A stretch of 64,000 nt of DNA from Bacillus pseudomycoides (GCF_022811845.1 NZ_CP064266.1:2480001-2544000), one strand, 5' to 3'. Positions 50,491-60,455 are shown, numbered from the stretch's first letter. Numbers and translations are program-made. Notes: a model not told the origin generated them from the letters alone.

Positions 50491-50532
50491 GGGGTGGCTT
50501 GTTGAACCAAGCCCCATATAGACAAAAGTCTA

Positions 50533-51531
50533 TTAATGAATTTTAGCCTTGCGGATACCATCATATACACTGATTGCCGCAGATAACATAAAGAAGAAAA
50601 TTGCACCACCAACTATTCGCGATTCAAGTTGTTTAGTAGTAATAGTGAATAAATCAGCTGTATACGTAATAAAATCATGGTTCATTACATTTGGATTCGT
50701 TACGATCACAATGAATACAATGGCTCCAATAAGTTGGAAAGCTGTATTAAATATTGCTATTCCTTTTGTCCATTGTCCCTTAATTAATTTATAAATAGAT
50801 AATGCTATTTCCAAACCGATTACAACAAGAACGATTGGCCAATACTGAAGCAATACATCCTGATTAAGAGCTGGAGCCGCAAAATCAGGTCCGTGTTTAC
50901 TAACTCGATATATACCCACAAGATGATTTGCGTAAAAATAAACTGTTGCCCAAATAGCAGTCCATAATAAACTTCCAAATACTTCGAATTTTGTGATGAC
51001 TTTTTTCTTAGGAATATAAGGTGTGTTTTTTAAATCATCAGCTGTCCATTTTGTAAACTTTGTTATGAATGGTTGGCTTCCTTTCGGATGATGCACTCGT
51101 TCAATAAGCGCGAAAACAAGTGTCAGCCAGAAAAAGACGTGTATACCTACTTCAACGATTCTCCCTATACTAAAACCAATCATATCAAAAACTACATTAA
51201 TTACTGCTTCTTCACCATGATACCCTATAAAATATTCGGCAATGATCGAGATTAGAGAAATAATAGCAGCAATCGGTAAAATCATTTTTAATAACGTAAC
51301 ATATGTCTCAAAATAGTGAGGACCAATAAGATGCATTGGTTGATCGCGGTATTTTCTAGCTAATATAGCGGGATTCCCTAATGTTTCAAGGACCCCTTTT
51401 ATATTTTTTTCACTGTAATCATCAAGTAACATATCCTCAATGGTTGATCTTAACTCGAGAGCAATATCTTCACGATTTTTTTCAGGCAGTCTTCGAGTCA
51501 CTTCTTGTATATAAATCTCAATTAGATTCAT
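50533..51531 (-). CDS. HAAS-domain membrane protein
   Basis: 332 residues from ATG 51531 (another ATG at 51534 is equally possible; GGGGAG is upstream). The N-terminal HAAS region reads EIYIQEVTRRLPEKNREDIA, LELRSTIEDML, IKGVLETLGNPAILARKYRD. Seven or so membrane helices follow. Its start overlaps the upstream PadR gene by 14 bases, so translation is coupled. PadR/HAAS pairs are often self-contained regulator-membrane modules; the function of this one is unknown. Confidence 0.85.
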   Translation of the reverse strand: MNLIEIYIQEVTRRLPEKNREDIALELRSTIEDMLLDDYSEKNIKGVLETLGNPAILARKYRDQPMHLIGPHYFETYVTLLKMILPIAAIISLISIIAEYFIGYHGEEAVINVVFDMIGFSIGRIVEVGIHVFFWLTLVFALIERVHHPKGSQPFITKFTKWTADDLKNTPYIPKKKVITKFEVFGSLLWTAIWATVYFYANHLVGIYRVSKHGPDFAAPALNQDVLLQYWPIVLVVIGLEIALSIYKLIKGQWTKGIAIFNTAFQLIGAIVFIVIVTNPNVMNHDFITYTADLFTITTKQLESRIVGGAIFFFMLSAAISVYDGIRKAKIH

Positions 51532-51865
51532 CATCTTTCTCCCCTTTTAACACTTCTAAGAGTTTTTTAGAATTGTCCATCCATTCCCTTTTTAACTGTA
51601 AAAAAATTTCTAAACCATATTCACTTAGAACATAGTACTTACGCGGTCTACTCTCAGAGGTATCCCAATTACTTGTTACTAACTCCTGTTTTTCTAAGCG
51701 GCGTAGCAATGGATATAAAGTACTTTGATCAATGTTAATACCTGACTGTTCCAACAATTGAACAAGTGAATATCCGTACTGGGGCTCTTGTAATTGACTT
51801 AAAACAGCTAACGTCAAAGTTCCTCTCCTAAGCTCTGTCGTTAATGAATTCAATAAAGTATTCAT
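51518..51865 (-). CDS. PadR family transcriptional regulator
   Basis: 115 residues. Winged helix: RRGTLTLAVLSQLQEPQYGYSLV, STLYPLLRRLEKQELVTSNW, with wing ESRPRKYYVLSEYGLEIF. GGTGG precedes the ATG. It is the second PadR/HAAS pair of the window (the first at 16336), though the two PadR proteins are not close copies. A dyad lies upstream. Confidence 0.9.
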   Translation of the reverse strand: MNTLLNSLTTELRRGTLTLAVLSQLQEPQYGYSLVQLLEQSGINIDQSTLYPLLRRLEKQELVTSNWDTSESRPRKYYVLSEYGLEIFLQLKREWMDNSKKLLEVLKGEKDDESN

Positions 51866-51883
51866 GCATCCACCTCTTTTCTT

Positions 51884-51928
51884 GGTGTATGTTATACGGT
51901 ATATGTTTTATACTATGCGTCATACACC
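51884..51928. promoter_or_regulatory. operator dyad upstream of the PadR gene
   Basis: GGTGTATG (51884-51891) and CATACACC (51921-51928) are perfect inverted repeats; between them lie GTATATGTTTTATAC-like inner repeats. Position 19 bases ahead of the PadR start suggests autoregulation. Confidence 0.6.
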
Positions 51929-52157
51929 ATTATTGTTCCAACATCAATGTAAAAAAATAATTCGGTAAGAAATACATATTCTCCAAGCGATATCATAATC
52001 ATTTCTTTTTAGGCTGTGTTCTACATATTAAGAAAATAATAAACTGAATTTTTATACAAAAATGTTTATTTTACCTTGTTTTGTATGATTATGGCATATT
52101 ACAATGAAAGGTAAATAGTATACATATTTCATAGATTTTTAAACTTGGAGTGATCAA

Positions 52158-52634
52158 ATGCAGCCACTAGAGAATGAAATTCATCCGAATATGGTCAAAG
52201 TGTGGAAAATCCATGCATTAGTTGGGGTGGGAGTATTTGTAAGTATCGCTTTAGCGTATTTCTTTTTTATGATCCAGTTTAATTGGTGGGGGTGGCTTTT
52301 CGGCGTAATTGTCGTAGCGACGATTATATATACGCCCCTAGATTATTTTATCTTTCCGAAACTACGCCAGCGTTATTATAGCTACCGGTTAGATGAAGAA
52401 GAGATTGAGATTCAAAAAGGGATGTTTGTTGTAAAGCGTGTGTTAGTTCCAATGATTCGCGTCCAGCACGTGACAATTGAGCAAGGACCCATTATGAGAA
52501 AGTATGAGCTAGCAGAATTACAAATTTCAACGGCTGCGACTTCTCATAGTATTCCAGGGTTAACAAAGAGAGAAGCAGAGGAGCTAAAGCGCAGAATTGG
52601 GGAACTAGCGAAAGTGAGTGATGAGGATGTATAA
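52158..52634 (+). CDS. YdbS-like PH-domain membrane protein, second copy
   Basis: 158 residues, exactly as long as the 44609 gene and very similar throughout (MQPLENEIHPNMVKVWK, YYSYRLDEEEIEIQKGMFVV, VLVPMIRVQHVTIEQGPIMR). Differences concentrate in the first membrane helix. TTGGAGTG precedes the ATG as in the other copy. It is coupled to the following ydbT-like gene. Confidence 0.87.
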   Translation: MQPLENEIHPNMVKVWKIHALVGVGVFVSIALAYFFFMIQFNWWGWLFGVIVVATIIYTPLDYFIFPKLRQRYYSYRLDEEEIEIQKGMFVVKRVLVPMIRVQHVTIEQGPIMRKYELAELQISTAATSHSIPGLTKREAEELKRRIGELAKVSDEDV

Positions 52635-54051
52635 GAGGCAACATCCGATTACGATATTATTTGATATAAGGATTTCTAGTTTATTTCCCCTTATTATCAT
52701 TGTTTTGTTTGGTCCTAAAGATGAAAGAGAGGCTTGGTATTGGTTTCCCATCTTCATTGTAGGTTTCTTGTTGATCTTGGCCGTATTTTCATTGGTGAAG
52801 TGGTATTTTAAAATGTATTGGGTCGAAAATAATATTTTACATATAAAGCAAGGGGTATTTGTGAAGAAGGAAAGTTATTTAAATAAAGAGCGTGTACAAA
52901 CAATTAGCACAGCTTCAAATATCATCTATCAACTATTTGGGCTCACAAAGCTCAAAATTGAAACGGCTGGTGGCGGCAGTGAGCCAGAAGTTACGTTAGC
53001 GGGTATTAAAGAAGAACAAGCGAAACAATTAATTGCCTTATTAAATAAAGTAGAAGATGAGAAACCTGTAAAAGAAGAGGAAAGCTTGCGACAAGACACA
53101 AACACAACGGTTTACCAGTTAACAACAAAAGAAATTTTGCTAGCATCTATTACATCCGGTCAGTTTGGCTTGTTATTTTCAGGATTGTTTTTCCTTTATA
53201 CACAATTTGATAACGTTCTTCCGAAATGGTTAATAGAAGAAATAGAAGCATATGTGAAAGACAATAGTGTATATAACTTGTTATACATGGGCGCTATTTT
53301 AATCGTAATCTCATGGGTCATTTCTACAATTGGTTATGCTTTAAAACATGCGAACTTTACAGTGCAGAGAAATGGAAATGAAATTCGTATTTCACAAGGG
53401 CTACTCGAAAAGAAAGAGGTTGTTTTAAAACTGCACCGGATTCAAGCATTGACAATGAAAGAAGGAATTCTTCGTCAACCGTTTGGATATTCTTCTATAG
53501 AAGTAGAAGTCATTCAAAGCATAGATACAAAGAATATGAATGTCATATTGCACCCGCTCATGAAGAAAAAGGATGTACAAGAGCTATTGACATATTTAAA
53601 GTTGCCGTATGAAATAGAAGAGAAAATTGTACATTTGCCAAAAGCAGCGCTGCGCCGTTACTTGATTATGGGGTGGTTGATTTTTGTAGCGATAGCAGTA
53701 CCAATCATAGGGGCAAGTGTGTATTTCCAACAATATAGTGTTTTATTTACATTAGTGCCATTATTTTTGTTCTTGACGATTCTTGGATATGGAAAGTATA
53801 AAACGGGTGGATATGCGATAACATCTGATCAGTTAACGCTTGTATACAGGGGCATCGCAAAGTATACAGGATTCGTGAGAAGAAGGCATGTACAAGCAAT
53901 GACAAAATCGCAATCGTACTTGCAGCGAAAAGATCGGTTGTATACATATATTGTAGCGGTAGCTTGCAGCGCAATTGGGCGTCATTATGAATTGAAGCAT
54001 GTGCGTGAAGAGGATGTAGCTTGTATTCATGAGTGGTATAAGAAAAAATAA
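52627..54051 (+). CDS. YdbT-like PH-domain membrane protein, second copy
   Basis: 474 residues from ATG 52627 (MYKRQHPITILF). Same three-PH-domain layout as the 45078 gene: LHIKQGVFVKKESYLNKERV, ISQGLLEKKEVVLKLHRIQA, ITSDQLTLVYRGIAKYTGFV. The N-terminal membrane part is the least conserved. The gene ends with its own terminator. Together with 52158 it is a paralogous pair. Confidence 0.87.
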   Translation: MYKRQHPITILFDIRISSLFPLIIIVLFGPKDEREAWYWFPIFIVGFLLILAVFSLVKWYFKMYWVENNILHIKQGVFVKKESYLNKERVQTISTASNIIYQLFGLTKLKIETAGGGSEPEVTLAGIKEEQAKQLIALLNKVEDEKPVKEEESLRQDTNTTVYQLTTKEILLASITSGQFGLLFSGLFFLYTQFDNVLPKWLIEEIEAYVKDNSVYNLLYMGAILIVISWVISTIGYALKHANFTVQRNGNEIRISQGLLEKKEVVLKLHRIQALTMKEGILRQPFGYSSIEVEVIQSIDTKNMNVILHPLMKKKDVQELLTYLKLPYEIEEKIVHLPKAALRRYLIMGWLIFVAIAVPIIGASVYFQQYSVLFTLVPLFLFLTILGYGKYKTGGYAITSDQLTLVYRGIAKYTGFVRRRHVQAMTKSQSYLQRKDRLYTYIVAVACSAIGRHYELKHVREEDVACIHEWYKKK

Positions 54052-54056
54052 ATGAT

Positions 54057-54098
54057 AGAAAACAGCACTTCTTTTACAAAAAAGAAGTGCTGTTTTCT
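54057..54098. terminator. bidirectional terminator
   Basis: GAAAACAGCACTTCTTTT-ACAA-AAAAGAAGTGCTGTTTTC, between convergent ydbT-like and hmoB genes. Confidence 0.9.
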
Positions 54099-54109
54099 AT
54101 TTTTAATAT

Positions 54110-54583
54110 TTACGCTTGTACATCAAAAGTCGTCACAAAAGAAGGTCTTGAGAAAATACTTTTTTGCGGCTCTGCACTTGCTTGTGCAGGGCGTTTTTTA
54201 TGTGCATTTTCGAAAGAACGTGACTCTGTCCAATCTTTAAAGTTTTGCTCTGTTTCCCACATTGTCATAATGACATATGTATCGTTACTTAATGGGCGAA
54301 GAACACGGATTGCTTGGAAGCCAGGTTCGTTTTCAATAAGACCTGCACGGTTTTTGAAACGATTTTCAAAAACGGGACGGCCTTCGTCTGTAACAGAGAT
54401 GTTGTTACAAACAATAAAGCCAGGTTGGCCTTTAAATTCCCCAACAGCATCTAGCACGTCATACCCAAGTGATCCTTCTACCGTTTCTTCTGTATTTTCT
54501 TTATAAAACATATCTTTTTCAGTATTTTTTGCAATGAAATGTGGTTGTTCTAGAGGTGTTTCGTATGAAATAATCGCTTTCAT
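54110..54583 (-). CDS. hmoB: haem-degrading monooxygenase HmoB (YhgC-like)
   Basis: 157 residues from ATG 54583, with AAGGGGGC 7-8 bases upstream; the longer frame to 54655 is not supported. The ABM-type domain has GFIVCNNISVTDEGRPVFEN, FKNRAGLIENEPGFQAIRVL, TYVIMTMWETEQNFKDW and AHKKRPAQA, and the end IFSRPSFVTTF matches B. subtilis YhgC/HmoB. HmoB opens haem to release iron. Position beside pbpF and hemEHY agrees with Bacillus synteny. Confidence 0.9.
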   Translation of the reverse strand: MKAIISYETPLEQPHFIAKNTEKDMFYKENTEETVEGSLGYDVLDAVGEFKGQPGFIVCNNISVTDEGRPVFENRFKNRAGLIENEPGFQAIRVLRPLSNDTYVIMTMWETEQNFKDWTESRSFENAHKKRPAQASAEPQKSIFSRPSFVTTFDVQA

Positions 54584-54712
54584 TTGTAATGCCCCCTTTA
54601 TGAGTTTAATTTCATTATAGCAACTCTTCCAAAAAACTTCGAAGATTATATACATAAAGAGAATCGTTTTTCAAATAATAAACATACCATCATTTGGAAA
54701 GAAGGACGACGA

Positions 54713-56830
54713 ATGAAGAAAATAAAGTGGACTTTAATGGGCGGCGTAGCAGTGTTTGTAGTGGCGATTGTACTCTATAAACTTATTGTGTTAGCTGGTG
54801 GTTATATGATGGATGAAAAAAAACTTGTTTTCCACTCTTCATCACGTATCGTTGATCAGCGAGGAAAAGAAATTACAAAATTATATGTAGAAAATAGAGA
54901 TCTTGTACCGATTGAGCAAATTCCGAAACATGTGCAGCAAGCATTTATCGCTGTAGAGGACGCAAGGTTTTATGAGCATCATGGAATTGACTATCCTTCT
55001 GTATTTCGTGCGTTGTATAAAGATACTTTAGCGAGAGAAAAAGTGGAAGGCGGTAGTACGATTACGCAGCAACTCGTTAAAAACGTTTTTTTAACTCATG
55101 AAAAAACATTTACACGTAAATTAAAAGAAGTGGCAATCGCCCTTAAATTAGAACAAACATATACGAAAGACCAGCTTCTTGAAATGTATATGAATCATAT
55201 TTATTTCGGTCATGGTGCCTACGGGATTCAGGCGGCAGCAAAATTGTATTTTAATAAAGATGTAGAAAAATTAACAGTGGAAGAAGGAGCGATGCTTGCG
55301 GGGCTTCCGAAAGCACCAAATGGGTATTCTCCGTTCCTAAATCCAGAGAAAAGCAAGGAACGCCGGGATTTAGTATTGTCTCTTCTCCATAAACAAGGGT
55401 ACTTGTCAGCGGAGGAAAGTGTTCGTTATCAAGGAAAAACAATCGCGCTTTATAAAAATTTAGATGAAAGGGAACTCGCTTATATGCCGTATGTTGATAT
55501 GGTTGTAGATGAAGCGGCGAGATTATATGGTTTGTCACATCAAGAGGTGCTCCGCGGGGGCTATACGTTTGTTGTTTCAATGGATGAAAAAATCCAAAAA
55601 GTAGCTTACGATCAATTTCAAGATGCACGGAATTTTCCAGGGAAAGAGGGCGGAGCACAAGGTGCCTTTTTATTAATGGATAATGCGACAGGAGGCATTA
55701 AAGCAGCAATTGGTGGACGAGAGTATGTGCCAAGAGGATTTAATCGAGTGTTTGCGAAACGTCAGCCAGGTTCTGTGTTAAAGCCGCTTATTGTGTACGC
55801 ACCGGCGCTAGAAACGAAAAAATATAATCCGTATTCTTTATTAACAAATGAACCAGTCTCTTTTGAAGGATATCAACCACGAAATTATAATCAACGGTAT
55901 TCAAAAGAAGTAACGATGTATGATGCACTTTTAGAATCGGCGAATGTGCCAGCTGTATCTTTATTACATGAAATGGGAGTCGAAGAAGGGAAGCAATATT
56001 TAGAGAAGGGAAATATTCATATTGCGGATGCTGGTTTAAGTACGGCGCTTGGTGGGCTGAAAGAAGGCGTCTCTCCATTCGAACTTGTAAAGATGTACCG
56101 TGCGTTTTTGGCAAATGGAAAAATTATTGAGCCATATGTGATTGAGAGGGTGCTTAATCGGCACGGAAAGGTAATTGGAGAATCGCCTAAAAATGAAACG
56201 AAAGTTTTTTCAAAACAAACTGCATGGTATATGACAAAAATGCTAGAAGGTGTTGTAAGAGAAGGAACTGCAAAAGCGGGTGAATATAAAGGCGCGTTAG
56301 CAGGGAAAACAGGTACAACGTCACTTCCAAATCAAAGTGAAGGTGCTAGAGATGTTTGGTTTGTTGGATATACGCCAAGTTTAGTAGGCGCAGTATGGAT
56401 TGGATATGATCGTACAGACAGAGGACACCAATTATATGATGGAAGTGCGTCTGCAACAGAATTGTTTAAAAAGATTTTAACGAAAGCGAATGTACAAGAT
56501 AAAACGAAGTTTAAGCAGCCAAAGGGTGTTGAGACAATCGGAAAACCAATTCACCTAAGTAGAATTGAAAATATAGAGGCGAAATTATCCTTTAATCCGT
56601 TTGGTTTATTTACTACGAAATTGAGCTGGAAACCACTTCAAGATAAAAGAGTAATATATCGAATTTATAAGGTTGAGAAGGGGGTCCATACTCATGTTGG
56701 AACAGTAAAAGGCATTGGTCAGTATGAAGACAAGTTTACGAATATATTCGCGAAACCAAGTTTTTATGTTGTCCCCTATAATCCGCAAACAAATCGAGAG
56801 GGAGAAAAGACAAAAGTAGCTAAACCGTAG
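54713..56830 (+). CDS. pbpF: class A penicillin-binding protein PbpF
   Basis: 705 residues. N-terminal membrane helix, then the glycosyltransferase (GT51) motifs EDARFYEHHGID, GGSTITQQLVKN, RKLKEVAIALKLE and YMNHIYFGHGAYG. The transpeptidase domain has SVLK (in QPGSVLKPLIVYA), SAN (LLESANVPAVS) and KTGTT (ALAGKTGTTSLP). All catalytic motifs are intact. The C-terminal ~120 residues form a small beta domain. PbpF is involved in spore germ-wall synthesis in B. subtilis. Confidence 0.93.
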   Translation: MKKIKWTLMGGVAVFVVAIVLYKLIVLAGGYMMDEKKLVFHSSSRIVDQRGKEITKLYVENRDLVPIEQIPKHVQQAFIAVEDARFYEHHGIDYPSVFRALYKDTLAREKVEGGSTITQQLVKNVFLTHEKTFTRKLKEVAIALKLEQTYTKDQLLEMYMNHIYFGHGAYGIQAAAKLYFNKDVEKLTVEEGAMLAGLPKAPNGYSPFLNPEKSKERRDLVLSLLHKQGYLSAEESVRYQGKTIALYKNLDERELAYMPYVDMVVDEAARLYGLSHQEVLRGGYTFVVSMDEKIQKVAYDQFQDARNFPGKEGGAQGAFLLMDNATGGIKAAIGGREYVPRGFNRVFAKRQPGSVLKPLIVYAPALETKKYNPYSLLTNEPVSFEGYQPRNYNQRYSKEVTMYDALLESANVPAVSLLHEMGVEEGKQYLEKGNIHIADAGLSTALGGLKEGVSPFELVKMYRAFLANGKIIEPYVIERVLNRHGKVIGESPKNETKVFSKQTAWYMTKMLEGVVREGTAKAGEYKGALAGKTGTTSLPNQSEGARDVWFVGYTPSLVGAVWIGYDRTDRGHQLYDGSASATELFKKILTKANVQDKTKFKQPKGVETIGKPIHLSRIENIEAKLSFNPFGLFTTKLSWKPLQDKRVIYRIYKVEKGVHTHVGTVKGIGQYEDKFTNIFAKPSFYVVPYNPQTNREGEKTKVAKP

Positions 56831-57010
56831 TTTTTGCTTATGATATAATAAGAATGTTGTGAAAATAGTAAGCGATTTTACGAACGTTTGTGTCAATTTC
56901 ATGAACAACGTACATAATGTTATGCATTTTGTTTTTACAAGCTGTATAGTAAAAAAAGATAAATAGGATAGGATTCGTTAGAAGCGTTGGTAAGGAAGGG
57001 AGCAAGGGTC

Positions 57011-58057
57011 TTGGTAAGAACTATAAATGAGACATTTTTAAAAGCGTGTATGGGGGAACAAACAGAATATGCACCAGCATGGTATATGAGGCAAGCAGGT
57101 CGTTCGCAGCCTGAGTATAGAAAGATAAAAGAGAAGTATTCTTTATTTGAAATTACACATAATCCGGAGCTATGTGCGTACGTTACAAAGCTTCCAGTTG
57201 ATCAATATAATGTTGACGCAGCGATTCTGTATAAAGATATTATGTCACCACTACCAGCAATCGGCGTTGATGTAGAAATTAAATCAGGCATTGGGCCGGT
57301 GATTGATAACACAATTCGTTCTTTACAAGATGTAGAGAAGCTTGGTGAAATTCATCCGGAAGAGGATGTTCCATACATATTAGATACAATTCGTTTATTA
57401 ACAAACGAGATGTTAGATGTTCCGCTAATTGGTTTTTCAGGGGCACCATTTACATTAGCGAGTTACATGATTGAAGGAGGGCCTTCTCGTAACTATCATA
57501 AAACAAAGGCATTTATGTATGCAGAGCCGAAAGCTTGGTTCGCTTTAATGGATAAACTTGCAGATATGGTTATTACGTATTTGAAAGCACAAATCAAAGC
57601 AGGAGCAAAAGCAGTACAAGTCTTTGATTCTTGGGTGGGAACGCTGAATGTGGCAGATTACCGCGTATTTATTAAACCTGCAATGGAGCGTATTTTCTCG
57701 GAAGTTCGCACGATGAATGTTCCGATGATTATGCATGGCGTTGGAGCAGGACATTTAGCAAATGAATGGAATGACCTGCCTCTTGATGTAGTTGGACTTG
57801 ATTGGCGTCTGTCAATTGAAGAAGCGCGTGGACGCGGCATTCATAAAGCGGTACAAGGCAATATGGATCCTTCTTTCTTACTTGCACCATGGGACGTTAC
57901 CAGAGAGCATGTAAAAGGGATTCTCGATCAAGGAATGAAGCAACCTGGTTATGTATTTAACTTAGGTCACGGTGTATTCCCAGAAGTAAGTCCAGATACA
58001 TTAAAACGCTTGACTACATTTATTCATGATTATTCGAAAGAACAGTTAGCGAAGTAA
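57011..58057 (+). CDS. hemE: uroporphyrinogen decarboxylase HemE
   Basis: 348 residues from TTG 57011, the length usual for the group; the longer frame to 56987 overlaps the AAGGAAGGGAGC ribosome site. Signature motifs PAWYMRQAGRSQPEYR and GFSGAPFTLASYMIEGG are intact, as is GHGVFPEVSPD. It converts uroporphyrinogen III to coproporphyrinogen III. hemH starts 15 bases downstream and hemY follows, so this is the hemEHY operon. Confidence 0.96.
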   Translation: MVRTINETFLKACMGEQTEYAPAWYMRQAGRSQPEYRKIKEKYSLFEITHNPELCAYVTKLPVDQYNVDAAILYKDIMSPLPAIGVDVEIKSGIGPVIDNTIRSLQDVEKLGEIHPEEDVPYILDTIRLLTNEMLDVPLIGFSGAPFTLASYMIEGGPSRNYHKTKAFMYAEPKAWFALMDKLADMVITYLKAQIKAGAKAVQVFDSWVGTLNVADYRVFIKPAMERIFSEVRTMNVPMIMHGVGAGHLANEWNDLPLDVVGLDWRLSIEEARGRGIHKAVQGNMDPSFLLAPWDVTREHVKGILDQGMKQPGYVFNLGHGVFPEVSPDTLKRLTTFIHDYSKEQLAK

Positions 58058-58071
58058 AGGAGAATACGGAT

Positions 58072-59007
58072 ATGAAAAAGAAAATTGGTTTACTGGTAAT
58101 GGCATATGGAACACCGTATAAAGAAGAAGATATTGAACGTTACTATACACATATTCGTAGAGGCAGAAAGCCAAGTCCAGAAATGTTAGTGGGTTTAACA
58201 GAACGTTACCGTGCGATTGGCGGTATTTCTCCTTTAGCTACTATTACATTAGAACAAGCGAAAAAGTTAGAACAATGTTTAAACGAAATGCAGGATAATG
58301 TAGAGTTTTGTATGTATCTTGGGCTAAAGCATATCGAACCTTTCATTGAGGATGCTGTACAAGCTATGCATAACGATGGGATCGAAGAAGCAATTGCTCT
58401 CGTTCTTGCTCCGCATTATTCTACGTTCAGCGTAAAATCATATGTCGGCAGAGCGCAAGAAGAAGCAAATAAGCTTGGAAACTTAACAATTCATGGTATC
58501 GATAGCTGGTATAAAGAACCGAAGTTTATCCAGTACTGGGTAGATGAAGTGAAAAAAGTATACAGCAGTATGACAGAAGAAGAACGTGAAAAAGCAGTTT
58601 TAATTGTATCTGCGCATAGTTTACCAGAGAAAATCACCGCTTTAGGTGATCCTTATCCAGAACAGTTAAATGAAACAGCTGATTATATCGCAAGAGGTGC
58701 GGAAGTTCGAAATTATGCGGTTGGTTGGCAAAGTGCTGGAAATACACCGGATCCATGGATTGGACCAGATGTACAAGATTTAACGAGAGAATTACATGAA
58801 AAATATGATTACACTTCATTTGTATATGCACCGGTTGGATTTGTCGCAGAACATTTAGAAGTGTTATATGACAATGATATCGAATGCAAAATTGTTACAG
58901 AAGAAATTGGAGCGAAGTATTATCGTCCAGAAATGCCAAATGCATCAACTGCATTTATTTCTTGTTTAGCGGATGTCGTGTTAAAGAAACAAGCCGAGGT
59001 TTCGTAA
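58072..59007 (+). CDS. hemH: ferrochelatase HemH (coproporphyrin type)
   Basis: 311 residues. LLVMAYGTPYKEEDIERYYT, RYRAIGGISPL, ALVLAPHYSTFSVKSYV (metal-side histidine), LIVSAHSLPEKI and GFVAEHLEVLYDNDIE (active-site H/E) are all present. In Firmicutes this enzyme inserts iron into coproporphyrin III. AAGGAG lies 9 bases before the ATG. Confidence 0.95.
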   Translation: MKKKIGLLVMAYGTPYKEEDIERYYTHIRRGRKPSPEMLVGLTERYRAIGGISPLATITLEQAKKLEQCLNEMQDNVEFCMYLGLKHIEPFIEDAVQAMHNDGIEEAIALVLAPHYSTFSVKSYVGRAQEEANKLGNLTIHGIDSWYKEPKFIQYWVDEVKKVYSSMTEEEREKAVLIVSAHSLPEKITALGDPYPEQLNETADYIARGAEVRNYAVGWQSAGNTPDPWIGPDVQDLTRELHEKYDYTSFVYAPVGFVAEHLEVLYDNDIECKIVTEEIGAKYYRPEMPNASTAFISCLADVVLKKQAEVS

Positions 59008-59031
59008 GACAATGGGAGAGGAGGAGCCTTT

Positions 59032-60453
59032 TTGAAAAAGAAAGTTGTTATCATCGGTGGTGGAATTACAGGTTTAACAACAGCGTATTACTTACAAAAA
59101 GAAATTCGCGAAAAAGAATTACCGGTTGATACATTGTTAATAGAAGCGTCAGGCAAGCTTGGAGGGAAAATTCAAACCGTTCGAAAAGATGGATTTACAA
59201 TTGAACGTGGTCCAGATTCTTTCTTAGAAAGAAAAGAGAGTGCGGCTAGATTGGCAAAAGAACTAGGACTTGGAGAGCAGCTTGTAAACAACGCAACTGG
59301 CCAGTCATTTGTTCTTGTAAACAATCGATTACATAAGATGCCGAGTGGATCAATGATGGGAATTCCAACGCAAATTACCCCGTTTCTATTTTCTGGGTTG
59401 TTCTCTCCGATTGGTAAAGTAAGAGCAGGTTTTGATTTTGTATTACCACGTTCAAAGCCTGTTTCTGATCAATCACTTGGTCAATTTTTCCGTCGTCGTT
59501 TAGGGAATGAAGTGGTTGAAAATTTAATCGAACCATTATTATCTGGAATTTATGCGGGAGATATTGATCAAATGAGCCTAATGGCAACATTCCCGCAGTT
59601 TTATCAAGTAGAGCAAAAGTATCGTAGTATTTCACTCGGTATGCGTAATTTGACTCCGAAAAAAGAAAAGGATGTAGCGCCGCAAGGAATCTTTTTAACA
59701 GTAAAAACAGGTTTACAATCCATTGTGGAAGAGCTAGAAGAACGACTAGAAGTTGGAACAGTTGTGAAGGGAACTCGCATTGAAAAAATCATAAAAATGG
59801 GCGACGGTTATTCGATTACACTAAGCAATGGCAAAGAAATTGAAGCGGACTCTATCGTGGTTGCGGCGTCTCATAAAGTACTGCCGTCTATGTTTGCGCA
59901 GTATACAGAGTTCCGCTTCTTCCGCAATATTCCATCGACATCTGTTGCGAATGTTGCACTCGCTTTTCCGAAAGAAGCAATTAAGCGTGATATTAATGGC
60001 ACAGGATTTGTTGTATCTCGAAATAGTGACTTCACAATCACGGCGTGTACGTGGACACATAAGAAGTGGCCACATACAACGCCGGAAGGAAAAGTACTTC
60101 TTCGCTGCTATGTTGGACGCCCTGGTGACGAAGCAATCGTCGAACAAACAGATGAAGAAATTGTTCAATTTATATTAGAAGATTTGCAAAAAACAATGGA
60201 TATTAAAGCCGACCCAGACTTTACCATTGTAAGTCGCTGGAAAGATGCAATGCCGCAATATACAGTGGGGCATAAAGGGCGAATGAAGAAGTTAACAACA
60301 TTTATGGATAAAGAATTGCCAGGTGTTTATTTAGCTGGTAGCTCTTACGGCGGATCTGGCCTTCCAGATTGTATTGATCAAGGGGAAGCGGCAGTAAAGC
60401 ATGTGTTATCTTATTTGGAAAAAATAGATGAAGCGGAATTAGTTGCGCAATAA
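59032..60453 (+). CDS. hemY: coproporphyrinogen III/protoporphyrinogen oxidase HemY
   Basis: 473 residues from TTG 59032, with GAGAGGAGG upstream. FAD Rossmann motif VVIIGGGITGLTTAYYL, then SGKLGGKIQTVRKDGFTIE, GPDSFLERK and the C-terminal GVYLAGSSYGGSGLPDCIDQG. Oxygen-dependent oxidase of the haem pathway, the last gene of hemEHY. The terminator at 60456 follows. An alternative name for the family is CgoX. Confidence 0.94.
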   Translation: MKKKVVIIGGGITGLTTAYYLQKEIREKELPVDTLLIEASGKLGGKIQTVRKDGFTIERGPDSFLERKESAARLAKELGLGEQLVNNATGQSFVLVNNRLHKMPSGSMMGIPTQITPFLFSGLFSPIGKVRAGFDFVLPRSKPVSDQSLGQFFRRRLGNEVVENLIEPLLSGIYAGDIDQMSLMATFPQFYQVEQKYRSISLGMRNLTPKKEKDVAPQGIFLTVKTGLQSIVEELEERLEVGTVVKGTRIEKIIKMGDGYSITLSNGKEIEADSIVVAASHKVLPSMFAQYTEFRFFRNIPSTSVANVALAFPKEAIKRDINGTGFVVSRNSDFTITACTWTHKKWPHTTPEGKVLLRCYVGRPGDEAIVEQTDEEIVQFILEDLQKTMDIKADPDFTIVSRWKDAMPQYTVGHKGRMKKLTTFMDKELPGVYLAGSSYGGSGLPDCIDQGEAAVKHVLSYLEKIDEAELVAQ

Positions 60454-60455
60454 TG

